This document shows positions 52,601-59,700 of a DNA stretch of 64,000 nt, one piece after another. Source of the DNA: Cladopsammia gracilis (lineage: Eukaryota; Cnidaria; Anthozoa; Scleractinia; Dendrophylliidae); the NCBI GenBank assembly GCA_022457155.1, contig JAJGOT010000166.1:1388501-1452500 (forward strand), written 5' to 3'. The notes under the pieces are model-generated. The model did no database searches. It worked only from the letters and a program-made list of their open reading frames with translations, and was not told where the DNA came from. The translations under genes and the position numbers were made by a program. Each line of letters begins with the position of its first letter. Position 1 is the stretch's first letter.

Positions 52601-55451
52601 AAGCGACTGCGACCACTTTCAAGGCTGGTGATTTGAATTGTTCTATTGTTTTTAAGAGAAGAGGAAGAGGAAGAATCTTATATAGCGCACATATCACATG
52701 TCTCATGGTGCTTTACATACACTTATGAGAATGAGATCGGACGTCAGCTTATGAAGGCACCTGAGGCAGGCACTATCAGTCCATTAATGATCTCATCTCC
52801 CCCACCCCACCCATGAACAATGTATGGCACTGAGGGTGGTCACAGCCAGGGTTTTCTTATGTCCTCAGTGGTTATTTTACGTCCCCAATGGAGACAAAGG
52901 ACCACCATTTCTATGTGGTCATCCGAGCATTTGCAGATGTCATAGCAAAGGCAGCACCTTAGTCCTCACTTATTTTAAAACCCTGAGTGTAGGTCCAGCT
53001 GGGATTAGAACCCGCGACCTCCCACTCTGCAGACTGGAGCTCTGTCAACTAAGCTAAACAAGTGGTGGTAATTTCTGATAGGCCACCACTCACCCATATT
53101 TCCGTGCCACTACAGACTGAATAATGTGTTACAGTACAACTCCATTATAACACAAAGTTTGTCCCTTGAATCAAAACTTCAATATGATGCAATATTTTAT
53201 GCTGATTCATGTCACTCAAAGTTAAGACTCCCTGTGGTCTGACCTCTCATAAGCGACCACCTCTTGTAAGCGACCACCTCTTGTAAGAGACCACCTCTTG
53301 TAAGAGACCACCTCTTGTATGCGACCCCCTCTCATAAGGGACCACCTCTCGTAAGCGACCACCTCTCGTAAGCGACCACCTCTCGTAAGCGACCACCTCT
53401 CGTATCATGAATAATCATGAATAATCCTCACAATCTTTAATTTCTCCCCAGGAAGTTCACAGAAAATCAAGTTAGTGATGGGCAATCAACACAACAGACT
53501 GTGTGGCTTCTGCAAGAGGTTACTTGTCTACTTGTTTTTTAATCCACAATACCGGTAGTCATTAAGATAGCGATTTGTGTAAGATTTTTTAGGTTTGATG
53601 AACTCTGTATTTCAAGTTTACTCTGCTTTGTTATTGTTGCTAAAAAGGCTCATATCATCTGTGTGCAGAATGTAGTGTGTACATGTAATACAAGGTTGTC
53701 AAAGTAAGTTGGTCAACGTTTAGTGTGCAGGACTGTGTTCAAGATCAATAACATAAATCAACCCATTTTCTTTTATGTGCATAAAATTAGTATGTTGCAG
53801 GATCAGTAAAATATGTAAACCACTTTTTTCTGTGAGTGGAACTTAGTGTGTCACAGGATTAGCAGGCTAAATTGACCCCCTTTTCCCTTCAATACAGATG
53901 TTGCAGTTCTGGCATAAGAACAGTCTTCCTTGTGATAGTCTGGAGTGTTTCCTGTCAGAATACCTTGACATTCTAGGTTACCCTCTCAGTTTACTGATGA
54001 TCAGGTAAGTACACATTCTCTGATATTGTTCATGTCTGCAGTTGTTAGACTAGTGGCTCCTCACGTTGGTCGTGCTCGTACTGTGAATGATACAGGGTTC
54101 AACATGGTTTAACATTTGTTGCTCAACAAATTTGCATGTTGTTAAATGAGTAGATAACACATTCAACATTTGGTGATGTCATTCAACAAGTTTCAACTAG
54201 TTGAATAGAACTTCAAGATCCTGTCTCTCTTTTCATTCAACGGCCTTCAATATGTTAAATGGCCTATTTCAACATTCAACAAGGCATGGTACACTGTTCA
54301 ACAGCCATTGCAACATGTGTTGATCAACAAAGGTTCAACCATGTATCATAGGTTTAAGAAGTGTCTAGGGTAGTTAGCTACTTCTCCTTGTATGCAGAGG
54401 CACAGTGGCCGCTATGATTAGCTCATTACACTTTTGATTAGAAGGGTGGCAGTTCAAATCCAAGTTTCTGCATAATGAAACAAGAAGCATTACATCCCAC
54501 ATTGTTTCTCTTCTCCCAAGGAACAGGTAATAGGTATTAGCAAACCACTAAACCCTGCACTGGACTATCATCGCATCCAGGGGGTCAATGGTAACTCTGA
54601 GGGTCCATCTACGGCTCAAACCATTAATCTGGGCAATCCCAACAAACTTAACTTCGATACATCTTTTTATGAAATTTTGACAGTCTTTTTGGGGGTGCTT
54701 TTTCAGGGACCCTTTCCTATCACCATCAAGCTCAAAAAATCCTCAGGATTTAAGAGAAAGTGGAGAAACTCAGAATGCAATGCCACAATTTAGTGCCACA
54801 ATGCCACAATTTAGTGCCGCATTCTTCAACAAAGTTGTAACTCATGTAGTGAATGAATTGCAAGAAGAGGACATGGGAGAGGAGTACACTTCAGACTTAA
54901 AAGCAATTCTCTCAACATACAACAGTACCACAGGTGTCTCCACTGGTAATGACGAAGCCTACACACAGTCGTTTGCACAGTTAGATGCCGGTGTCCAGCT
55001 CCAAGAATTTAATGCAGCACAGAAGCATCTGTGGCAAGAAATATTGGACAACATCAAGAAGGATTTAGACAGACACCCATACATTGCATTATCTATGACT
55101 GCTGCTGCAACTGTTGCATCTGCAGCAGTTTCCCAACAGAGAGGCTGGAGGGAAGGAGAGGTGGTCTCTGAACTGCAAGCTGATGTTATGTTGTTTACAT
55201 GCAACCATCATTTCCCAAGGGTGTATTTCCAGGAATTTGTTTTACCAGAATTCCAGCAGAGGATGTCAGAGTTAATGCTACCCCTGAAGCATACAACGAA
55301 ATTGCTGTTGAAGTATTATGGCAGGATGGAGGGTTGTCTGCCAACTTCCTGTCCAATTTGTGTGTATAACTCTATTAGGATGGAACAGATGGAGATTGTT
55401 GAACAAAGTGCAAGTGGAGAAAACATGCAGGCTAGGCCATGGGACATTTAA
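18363..55451 (+). CDS. Very large RCC1-propeller protein (42 exons, about 1641 aa), unnamed
   Basis: Exons: 18363-18498, 18951-19037, 19365-19432, 21058-21168, 22445-22517, 24351-24418, 25616-25738, 26328-26549, 27725-27814, 28962-29084, 30089-30154, 30399-30701, 31709-31801, 31927-32001, 32287-32367, 33947-34002, 34698-34794, 35053-35179, 35884-35939, 36538-36686, 37619-37682, 38741-38844, 39073-39139, 40021-40136, 41062-41136, 41843-41903, 42722-42754, 43871-44143, 44701-44725, 45527-45639, 47179-47247, 47352-47465, 48184-48294, 48760-48888, 49468-49575, 49848-49917, 50694-50781, 51890-51959, 52263-52375, 53452-53518, 53898-54004, 54707-55451. Phases agree throughout (4926 bp). Residues 1-490 look beta-propeller-like, 491-813 helical, 814-1222 RCC1 repeats, 1223-1641 helical with a terminal Cys/His module. 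The start is the first ATG after an in-frame stop. All introns appear GT-AG except 47248-47351, which seems GC-AG. I do not recognise a named orthologue. The propeller-solenoid-zinc-end plan recalls vesicle-tethering or ciliary scaffold proteins (inference only). Confidence 0.9.
18743..18896. mobile_element. MITE with TIR CTTAAGCGG
   Basis: About 154 bp in intron 1 of the large gene, with ends ACTTAAGCGGCTAAACTGTA and TCGCTCCGCTTAAG. The inner repeats CACCCGTCCA and TGGACGGGTATT are also inverted. Confidence 0.65.
19086..19229. mobile_element. MITE with TIR GAGTGTTTTCAC
   Basis: GAGTGTTTTCACTCACG and CATGTGAAAACACTC frame a 144-bp element. TTGGGACACCAATATAGCCG occurs inside in two adjacent degenerate copies. 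Confidence 0.7.
19755..19920. mobile_element. Fold-back MITE, AAGGCTGGATTTC type
   Basis: Near palindrome: GGTGGATTTCCACTGTCGAG on the left, its counterpart GCGACAGTAGAAATCCAGCC on the right, and AGAGACGATGTATGAACAGC facing its inverse around the centre near 19840. Confidence 0.75.
20330..20908 (+). repeat. 21-bp minisatellite GGGGGATATTAACAAAATAAC
   Basis: Roughly two dozen units in two blocks (20330-20550 and 20618-20908). A 60-bp non-repeat stretch starting CTTCCATG/CATCCATG with TTCGATAAGATAGCTTTC precedes each block, so the unit plus flank was itself duplicated. Located in the intron before exon 21058-21168. Confidence 0.85.
21225..21477 (-). repeat. Type A repeat, two or three degenerate units
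   Basis: Units with ACAGACTCAAAA and GTACCACAGGAAAGTA. The last unit stops after AGGATTTCAT at the edge of a pogo-like element. Confidence 0.7.
21478..22025. mobile_element. 548-bp pogo/Tigger-like non-autonomous element
   Basis: Starts CAGTGGAACCCCGATTTAAC and ends with the inverse, flanked by TA at 21476-21477 and 22026-22027. The ends carry repeated CCCCGATTTAACG units. No transposase frame. TA target and CAGTGGAACC ends fit the pogo group. Confidence 0.8.
22930..23075. mobile_element. MITE with TIR GGCCCCGGTTGTTCAAAAAG
   Basis: 146 bp, inverted ends and repeated TTATCCAGTGGATA motifs. A second, right-truncated copy at 48370-48680 carries a nested insertion. Confidence 0.8.
23275..24200 (+). 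repeat. 138-bp C-rich tandem repeat, about 6 copies
   Basis: AAGGCAGTGACC recurs near 23472, 23611, 23750 and 23888. Each unit contains ATATCACAGGCTCAATGTTC and a CCCCACCC tract. Entirely intronic. Confidence 0.85.
24461..24634. mobile_element. MITE with TIR CAGGGTTGTCAAAAAG
   Basis: ATATGCAGGGTTGTCAAAAA and its inverse at the right end, 174 bp, in the intron after exon 24351-24418. Confidence 0.75.
25044..25475. mobile_element. MITE with TIR CCAGACCTCTCAA
   Basis: About 430 bp. Left subterminal TCTCACGGT repeats, right subterminal CTCCAGGTTTTT repeats, inverted ends CCAGACCTCTCAA and TTGAGAGGTCTGG. Confidence 0.65.
25753..26235 (+). repeat. TTAA MITE end plus a locally duplicated 140-bp segment
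   Basis: TTAACCCTTTAACTCCCAAG at 25753 is a clean terminal repeat of the type B MITE, but the matching right end is missing. Downstream, a segment starting ATTCTGTTCGAA (25815) recurs at 26098 with about 15 percent divergence. Confidence 0.55.
28303..28605 (+). mobile_element. tRNA-derived SINE with (ATTT)n tail
   Basis: A box GATGGCACAGTGG and B box GGGTTTGATTCCCGG, a body with TTTTTCTCCGGGTTCTCCGG, and a terminal (TATT)n tract at 28550-28598. Confidence 0.8.
29207..29490 (+). mobile_element. TTAA MITE (type B), two monomers
   Basis: TTAACACTTTCACTCCCAGA at the left; 88-bp units with CAGCAGTACTTTTGCATGGT; the right end is degenerate. Confidence 0.65.
32409..32697. mobile_element. MITE with GGATCCGCC-type ends
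   Basis: CAGGGGCGAATCCAGGAATT at the left and CCTGGATCCGCCACTG at the right, with a G-tract at each subterminal region. A related, diverged element is at 41212-41390. Confidence 0.65.
34142..34614. mobile_element. MITE with TIR CTTAAAGTGCCCATAA
   Basis: CTTAAAGTGCCCATAACATT and TTATGGGCACCTTAAG are inverted ends of a 473-bp AT-rich element between exons 34002 and 34698. Confidence 0.7.
35400..35801 (-). mobile_element. tRNA-derived SINE on the minus strand
   Basis: Read on the minus strand it starts with an A box TAGCTCAGTTAG and B box GGTTTGAATCCCGG. The long tail has TTTTACGTCCCCTACT. A related copy lies at 52662-53068. Confidence 0.75.
36130..36333. mobile_element. Palindromic element, ACAAGTCCCAACCAGG core
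   Basis: TGAGACAAGTCCCAACCAGG faces its inverse around a 20-base loop, with imperfect outer arms TACCAAATTCTGGG and GAAACCTGGTA. Confidence 0.6.
36380..36530 (+). repeat. SINE tail fragment with CATCCCATCCAGGGG
   Basis: The block CCTGTGATGGACTAGCATCC followed by CATCCAGGGGGG recurs, diverged, at 38548-38590 and 54560-54590, as expected of a shared SINE 3' domain. Confidence 0.5.
37018..37168. mobile_element. MITE with TIR GTTGCAGCTCT
   Basis: 151-bp member of the AACAACACAACAATGGACCC family, with inverted ends GTTGCAGCTCT and AGAGCTGCAAC. Confidence 0.7.
37868..38515 (+). repeat. 15-bp minisatellite ACCAACCAGTATTGG
   Basis: About 40 units with internal variants (AGTACTGA, AGTACCAGACTA), partly organised in higher-order blocks. 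In the intron before exon 38741-38844. Confidence 0.85.
39350..39935 (+). repeat. Tandem 106-bp repeat (type A), about 5 copies
   Basis: CAGTACTTTCCTGTGGTACT starts units at 39481 and 39587, giving the 106-bp period. Intronic, between exons 39139 and 40021. Confidence 0.85.
40361..40735. mobile_element. MITE with TIR AGGGGTGGCGAATGGTA
   Basis: The inverted copy TACCATTCGCCACCCCT closes a 375-bp element. The body is a run of imperfect CCGAGAC units of 8-20 bases. Confidence 0.75.
40814..40882 (+). repeat. CTAGA pentanucleotide microsatellite
   Basis: About 13 tandem CTAGA/CTAGG units. Confidence 0.9.
43190..43265 (+). mobile_element. tRNA-like SINE head
   Basis: TGGTCGAGTGGTTTAG and GAGTTCAATTT resemble A and B boxes at the right spacing. 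No mature tRNA fold is convincing. Confidence 0.45.
44310..44545 (+). mobile_element. tRNA-derived SINE (copy 2) with ATTCAT microsatellite
   Basis: A 71-nt tRNA-like part at 44409-44479 has perfectly pairing acceptor (GGTTTGA/TCAAGCC) and T arms (ATGGG/CCCAT) and A/B boxes, but C instead of U at position 33. Preceded by (CATATT)n at 44319-44356. Flanks match 7606-7810. Confidence 0.7.
45914..46241. mobile_element. TIR element with tRNA-like core, copy 2
   Basis: About 45-bp inverted ends (AAATCATACCATCCAGAAGG on both sides) around a core with TAGGTGGTATACAGTGG and GATTCAATCGTGAG. 328 bp; better preserved termini than 12868-13191. Confidence 0.8.
46502..46699. mobile_element. 198-bp fold-back, TIR AATAGGCCATTTCC
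   Basis: Nearly perfect palindrome: AATAGGCCATTTCCAAGTTG to CAACTCGGAAATGGCCTATT, with TTTGCATGTGAATGAAA at its centre. It directly abuts the next fold-back. Confidence 0.85.
46697..46966. mobile_element. 270-bp fold-back, GAAGGAGTGAGT type
   Basis: Left arm ATTGAAGGAGTGAGTGGAAT, right arm its diverged inverse ending ACCCCTTCAAT. Both arms carry AAAGGGAGAATTTGG and a CAACTGCTAGATTCTCCTT block. Confidence 0.8.
47570..47877 (+). mobile_element. TTAA MITE (type B), 308 bp, both ends intact
   Basis: TTAA at 47570-47573 and 47874-47877; ends TTAACCTTTCACTTTCAGGG and GGGAGTTAAGGGGTTAA; two 88-bp monomers inside. Lies between exons 47465 and 48184. Confidence 0.8.
48370..48680. mobile_element. GGCCCCGGTTGTTC MITE interrupted by a nested element
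   Basis: Left terminal repeat as in 22930-23075; the right end is eroded. Interrupted at GTTATC by the 48465-48631 insertion. Confidence 0.75.
48465..48631. mobile_element. 167-bp MITE with TIR CAGGGTTCTCC and 6-bp TSD
   Basis: CAGGGTTCTCC and GGAGAACCCTG, flanked by GTTATC on both sides (48459-48464, 48632-48637). Same termini as 57242-57714. Confidence 0.8.
49605..49785 (+). repeat. 45-bp degenerate tandem repeat
   Basis: Units contain GTGGCCAAAGGCAACTAGAG or GGACAAAGGCGACTATAG. A related single unit occurs at 63055-63120. Confidence 0.65.
51340..51675. mobile_element. Pogo-like element with TA target and nested MITE
   Basis: CAGTTGAACCTCTCTTTACA at the left, TTAAGGAAGTTCATCTG at the right, with TA outside both ends (51338-51339, 51676-51677). 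A GCAGCTCTTAC-type MITE is nested at 51450-51602. Confidence 0.75.
51450..51602. mobile_element. GCAGCTCTTAC-type MITE, nested
   Basis: Core AACAACACAACAATGGACCC and inverted GCAGCTCTTACAA / TTGTAAAGAGCTGC ends. The same family at 58174-58322 and 37018-37168. Confidence 0.75.
52028..52223 (-). mobile_element. TTAA MITE (type B), 196 bp, single monomer
   Basis: Smallest complete copy: TTAA at 52028-52031 and 52220-52223, ends TTAACCCTTAAACTTCCAAG and GGGAGTCAAAGGGTTAA, one monomer. Confidence 0.85.
52662..53068 (-). mobile_element. tRNA-derived SINE, second copy
   Basis: The minus-strand head shares the GCGACCTCCCACTCTGCAGA block (plus orientation) with the SINE at 35400-35801. The tail contains TATAGCGCACATATCACATG. 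Confidence 0.7.
53240..53405 (+). repeat. 17-bp minisatellite AAGCGACCACCTCTCGT
   Basis: About ten units immediately before exon 53452-53518. The array ends 47 bp from the splice acceptor. Confidence 0.85.
54087..54349. mobile_element. MITE with TIR ATGATACAGGGTTCAACATG
   Basis: 263 bp; inverted right end GGTTCAACCATGTATCAT; TTCAACA motifs repeated throughout. Confidence 0.75.
54410..54600 (+). mobile_element. SINE with AGTTCAAATCC B box
   Basis: GGCAGTTCAAATCC resembles a pol III B box; the 3' part has the shared GCACTGGACTATCATCGCAT tail block. Confidence 0.45.
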
Positions 55452-55640
55452 CTGTGTAACTCCCATGAGTGCCGAAAATCAAAATCCAAGAAATTTCCCA
55501 AATTTCATTATTTTTGTAAAATATCGAAAAACAATTGCTAAAGGTAGCAGAGTACTGCCAAAGAGGTTTCAATCGAATGACCATAGGATTTCATCCACAG
55601 ACTCAAAAGTTAGAACTACCATTCCAGTCAATCATAGAGG
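55448..55640 (-). mobile_element. TTAA MITE (type B) starting within the stop codon of the large gene
   Basis: The left TTAA (55448-55451) contains the TAA stop. It is followed by CTGTGTAACTCCCATGAGTG and the type B body in inverse orientation with CATCCACAGACTCAAAAGTT. The right terminus is degenerate. Confidence 0.7.
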
Positions 55641-55871
55641 ATCCCCTATTAATACCACTTAGCAAAATTCATTCACATATAACATTGGACCTTTTCAAGC
55701 ATCACAAATCATTACAATTGAAAGTGCTTTCACATTCACACAAAAATCAAAGATATCTTATTCTCCTGATCACAGCATTGTCTCTTTCAGATAAAATGAG
55801 TGACATAGTGTAGAAAAAGACACATAAAATTTTATCAAAACACTAGAATATACAGAAATGAACTCAATCAA

Positions 55872-55877
55872 AATAAA
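55872..55877 (+). terminator. Candidate poly(A) signal of the large gene
   Basis: AATAAA about 420 bases after the stop codon, the first perfect hexamer I saw downstream on the plus strand. It lies between the stop-codon MITE and a palindromic element. Confidence 0.35.
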
Positions 55878-55950
55878 ATGATCCACTTTGTTCATGTTAA
55901 CATGGTTAAAAGAGCTTGAGATTAAAATCATGAATCAGGAAAAGAAATCA

Positions 55951-56078
55951 TACACTTTGTTTGCCTCCCAAATTTTGCATAAACTATTGTTTTGAAATGC
56001 TCTTGGGAATATGCAGTCCTCCCAAGAGCATTAACAAACAATAGTTCATGCAAAATTTGGGGGGCAAACAAAGTGTAT
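55951..56078. mobile_element. 128-bp fold-back, TACACTTTGTTTGCC type
   Basis: TACACTTTGTTTGCCTCCCA and its inverse at the right end, with AATGCTCTTGGGA inverted near the centre. Lies between the convergent 3' ends. Confidence 0.8.
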
Positions 56079-56221
56079 TATGGGCAATTTGAAAATAGAG
56101 AATTCATGCCTCATGTAAAAAGTATAGGGGACCTCGTTATATACAACAGAATCTACAGTAGCAGTACTATTCACTGCTTTCATAAGGAAAATCAATTATA
56201 ATGCCTTTCAGTCAGTGCAAC

Positions 56222-56386
56222 TTTATTCATCAAAATATGTTACAGCATTAGAGTAAATAAGAAATCAATCAATATTTATTATCAAAAATTAGAAATTTAC
56301 TGAATTTGAATCAGAAAAATGATGTCAAAAATAATTTTGCATCGCAATTTCACCAGGAAAGAAAGAATAAGAAAACAAAATTTATT
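56222..56386 (-). terminator. 3' region of CFAP276 with candidate poly(A) signals
   Basis: A very AT-rich stretch follows the CFAP276 stop on the minus strand, with several AATAAA hexamers (plus-strand TTTATT at 56381-56386, 56275-56280 and 56222-56227). Which one is used cannot be decided from sequence. Confidence 0.3.
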
Positions 56387-56715
56387 TTTTTATTTTTTTT
56401 TATATAAATTTACAATTTTGTAGCATGCATGAACACATAAAATCCATTAACAACAGATTCTAATAAATCTGAAGTTATGAAAATTGTTAACATAGAATGA
56501 AACATAACAGTAATTTTGTGACTTTTATATTGACAGTTGAAGAAAAAAGTTACAGAACCAAGAAATCTCTATTAAACACCCTCAATACATAAATTAAAAC
56601 CACTTATTTTAACTATGAAAAAATGATTAAAACTTGTCAAACAAGTTAACATAATATTTGTGCAATTTTCTCTTTTAAAGCAATTAGCATCCTGGATCAC
56701 AGCCAACACACAATG

Positions 56716-59700
56716 CTAGCAAGTGTAGAATCCCCCATCGTGTTTCCTGGAATATCCACCATTTGTCGCTGCACTGTGGTGACTCTCTGTTGACATGAAG
56801 GAATGATATTATCATTTAGTAATTATTGTAAAATATTAATAGAAAATAAGAAAACCAAGTTTTCCTTGCAGTTACACGATAAATTGCCCAGGGGAAAGTA
56901 CAATCAAGCGGATGCCTTACTGATACATGTAGCTAAAAATTTAACAGGCTAAAGACTGTATGATCAAGTATGATTTACAAGATTTTTTTAAGAGAGCTAT
57001 TTGCCCTAAAAATTTTAGCTACACTTTCTGAGAACCAAAAATACCGTAGCATTTTTATCCGCTTGAAAACATCAGGCATTAAGTTTTAATTGGGTCCAAA
57101 AATGTCAGTTTACATTTTTGGTTTGAGAACCTAACTTTTGATCTTATTGCAATTCAAAATCTGAGGACTAAAGAGCATCTTAAAGAGCTATTTGGGGAAA
57201 CAATTTGTTAGGTATCCTTGTTAGATCTCAGTACATGTATGCAGGGTTCTCCAGAGAAATTAGACTACCTGGCTGTAAATTGAAAGTAGGCGGCACCTGG
57301 ACTGAGTGCCCGAAGGGCACGAGTATCTAGGGGGGTCCAGGGGGGCATACCCCACGGAAAAGTTTGAAAAATGAAGACACTGGAGACGCATTCTGGTGCA
57401 TTTTGGGGACAACAGAGATGAAAAAAATCGTTTCATTTTCAGCCAGTTTTTAATCTTTTTATTATTCACTGAAAAAATTATTGCTACCCTTAATATGCTT
57501 TATATACTAAAGAAAAACATTATGGCCGGAAAGAAATCACTTTTGCTTTATCTTATGGCTATGAAGTATTTGTTTTTATAGCCATACAAGTGTTGGGAAG
57601 AAAATAGGTCAGATTTATCCTTATTTTCCCCCTAAATATTTTCTGACTAGCTGGCAGCCCCAGGACGAGTAGACGGTGATTTTCGCCGGTCGCCAGAGCT
57701 TTCGGAGAACCCTGTGTATGTCAGCTGATAACCATTATATGTTGAACCAATCAGATCTTTACCTATTGCTCCATTGATGCTGTGGATGCTCTGTCGTTGA
57801 ACACTTGTGCTTTTCAGTAATGGCAGTTTGTACAGGTCAATTTCTGGTTCTTCGGGTGGTGGTCGATTCTTTAAAATCCGCCTGTGCATAACAACAAAAT
57901 ATTTTGTAAAGACAAAGAAACATAACCACATGGCTAACTCAATAGGCTGGCTGCAGATGTGTGCATGTAAGTAACTTGCTGTGTTCACTTATTCTGTCTT
58001 ATTTTCACACTTGTCTGACAGGCAAGGACATGCGCAAGTTGTCTCCAACTGAGTAATAGTTTACAATAACTTAAAGTGTTACCAACGGTTCGAGAGGCAT
58101 TTGTGAAAAATCATGTTACTTTTGTTTTATAATGATGGTGTCAACTATGAACTGCGTGTTACAATCAAAGGGGGTAGTACGCAGCTCTTACAAGGTCTTC
58201 TCTGATTTGCTGAGAAAACAATAGAACAAACAAAACAACAATGGACCCTAGCCCTGAAAACAATAGAGCTGTGGGATACCCAGGTCCAATGAAATTAGAG
58301 GTTGTTAGGAGCTGCGTGGTATCTGGAATCAAAAGTGACTTTGGCATGATTGTTTAACGCCAAGGTGAGAACTGATGCTAAATCATGGCACAGTTGCTTT
58401 TTCTTTGTCTTGTTTTAAGAATCATCAATGAGTTTATATGAGTAGTTAAAGGGACACTGTCACAACGGCGCATGCGCCAGTTTCTCAACTCGAAACTTGA
58501 AAAGTTTAGCCTGAATTTCTCAAGTTGAAGTGTCGATTTCAAAATGGCCTCGACTAGTGGTGGTGGTCATGGTGGAAAATGAAGAAACTCTGGATGGAAA
58601 AGGATTTTTGGTACACCGATAAGAAAAGAAAAAGTGGTCAAAATTGGAAGTGAGCCTGGTCCGTGCATGCAAATCTGTGACAGTGTCCCTTTTTAATCAA
58701 ATATGAAGTAACCAGTTAAAAAAAAAACTGGGGAAGCGAAAAATTGTATTGGGCAGGTAAAACTCTACTAACAGTTGCTTGCTTGCTCACTTTGAAAGTT
58801 TACAGTCTAATAGTGGACACCCCCAGGGGGGTGGGGGGTACTCCCTTATATATGCTATATAGGTATGTGCCGCCTGATAGGGTAGGGTTTTTTAGGTGCT
58901 CAGAACTTCAATAGGGTATCCTTTTTGGTATTTTTGGTATTGTGGTCCTTAGATAGGGTCACTAAATTGCAGTATCCACCCCAATGCGCAAAACGAAAAA
59001 GGTATGGTCCTGTCAAATCTCAATTTTCTACCCTTAAATATGGCCAGGATTTGAGAACCTTGGCGGCACACACCTATCCTACATTGTCTGGAGTACCCCC
59101 ATCCCCCCCCCCCCGGGTGGACACCTACCCATGCGGCAAATTAGCAGTCTCATGTTGCACCAAGGTCTCTGCCTTTGAAGAAAGAAATTCTTTGTGATGA
59201 TCATAAGTTGACTTGATGACAAAATCCAAGCTATCATTGGGAGCCTGCAACGTAAATGAACAAGTCTTGTTATTGAGTATAATTTATGTCTCCTTGCTGA
59301 TTGCCATCCATACACATACTTTATGCTAGTTTGGAGAATTCTGTGGGATATCATGACAGTTTTCCCTGTGGTAAGTTAAGGGTGGAAGGTCATTGGAAAT
59401 TTCAAGGGGAAGCCAAACTGAAGATTGGGGGGAGGGGGGGTCAATTTATGTTCAACTTCTGGTTGCAGCATGTCCTTTGGACAAAGTTGAACTCACAGCT
59501 TTTTCTTGGAATAGCTGTAGTTACTTTGCTGCACCCAGGCACATGCCTTGACCCCCCATTGCCATCTTTGTTTTCCAATAATGCCATTATAAACAAAGAC
59601 GGCGACAGGGTCGTCTCGTCTAAAATTTTATTGTATGAAACGCTAATTTGGCGAAGAAAATGACGATGAGTCTTTGATGCAAAATACAATTCATTTATAC

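Larger units (their letters stand above)
49848..55451 (+). other. C-terminal helical region with Cys/His module of the large gene
   Basis: Exons 49848 to 55451, about residues 1223-1641. Helical blocks (REAMTIALRQLNDQYAAQPM, CLDVKDYLSTAVVYETVGEW) lead into the 745-bp last exon. Near the end are FTCNHHFPRVYFQEF (about residue 1560) and LPTSCPICVYNSIR (about residue 1609). The paired C-x-H-H and C-x-x-C could bind zinc, as in the RING-like ends of Vps8/Vps41-type proteins, but spacing is unusual and this is inference. The last exon also has a 21-bp in-frame duplication at 54780-54821, repeating MPQFSA. Confidence 0.7.
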
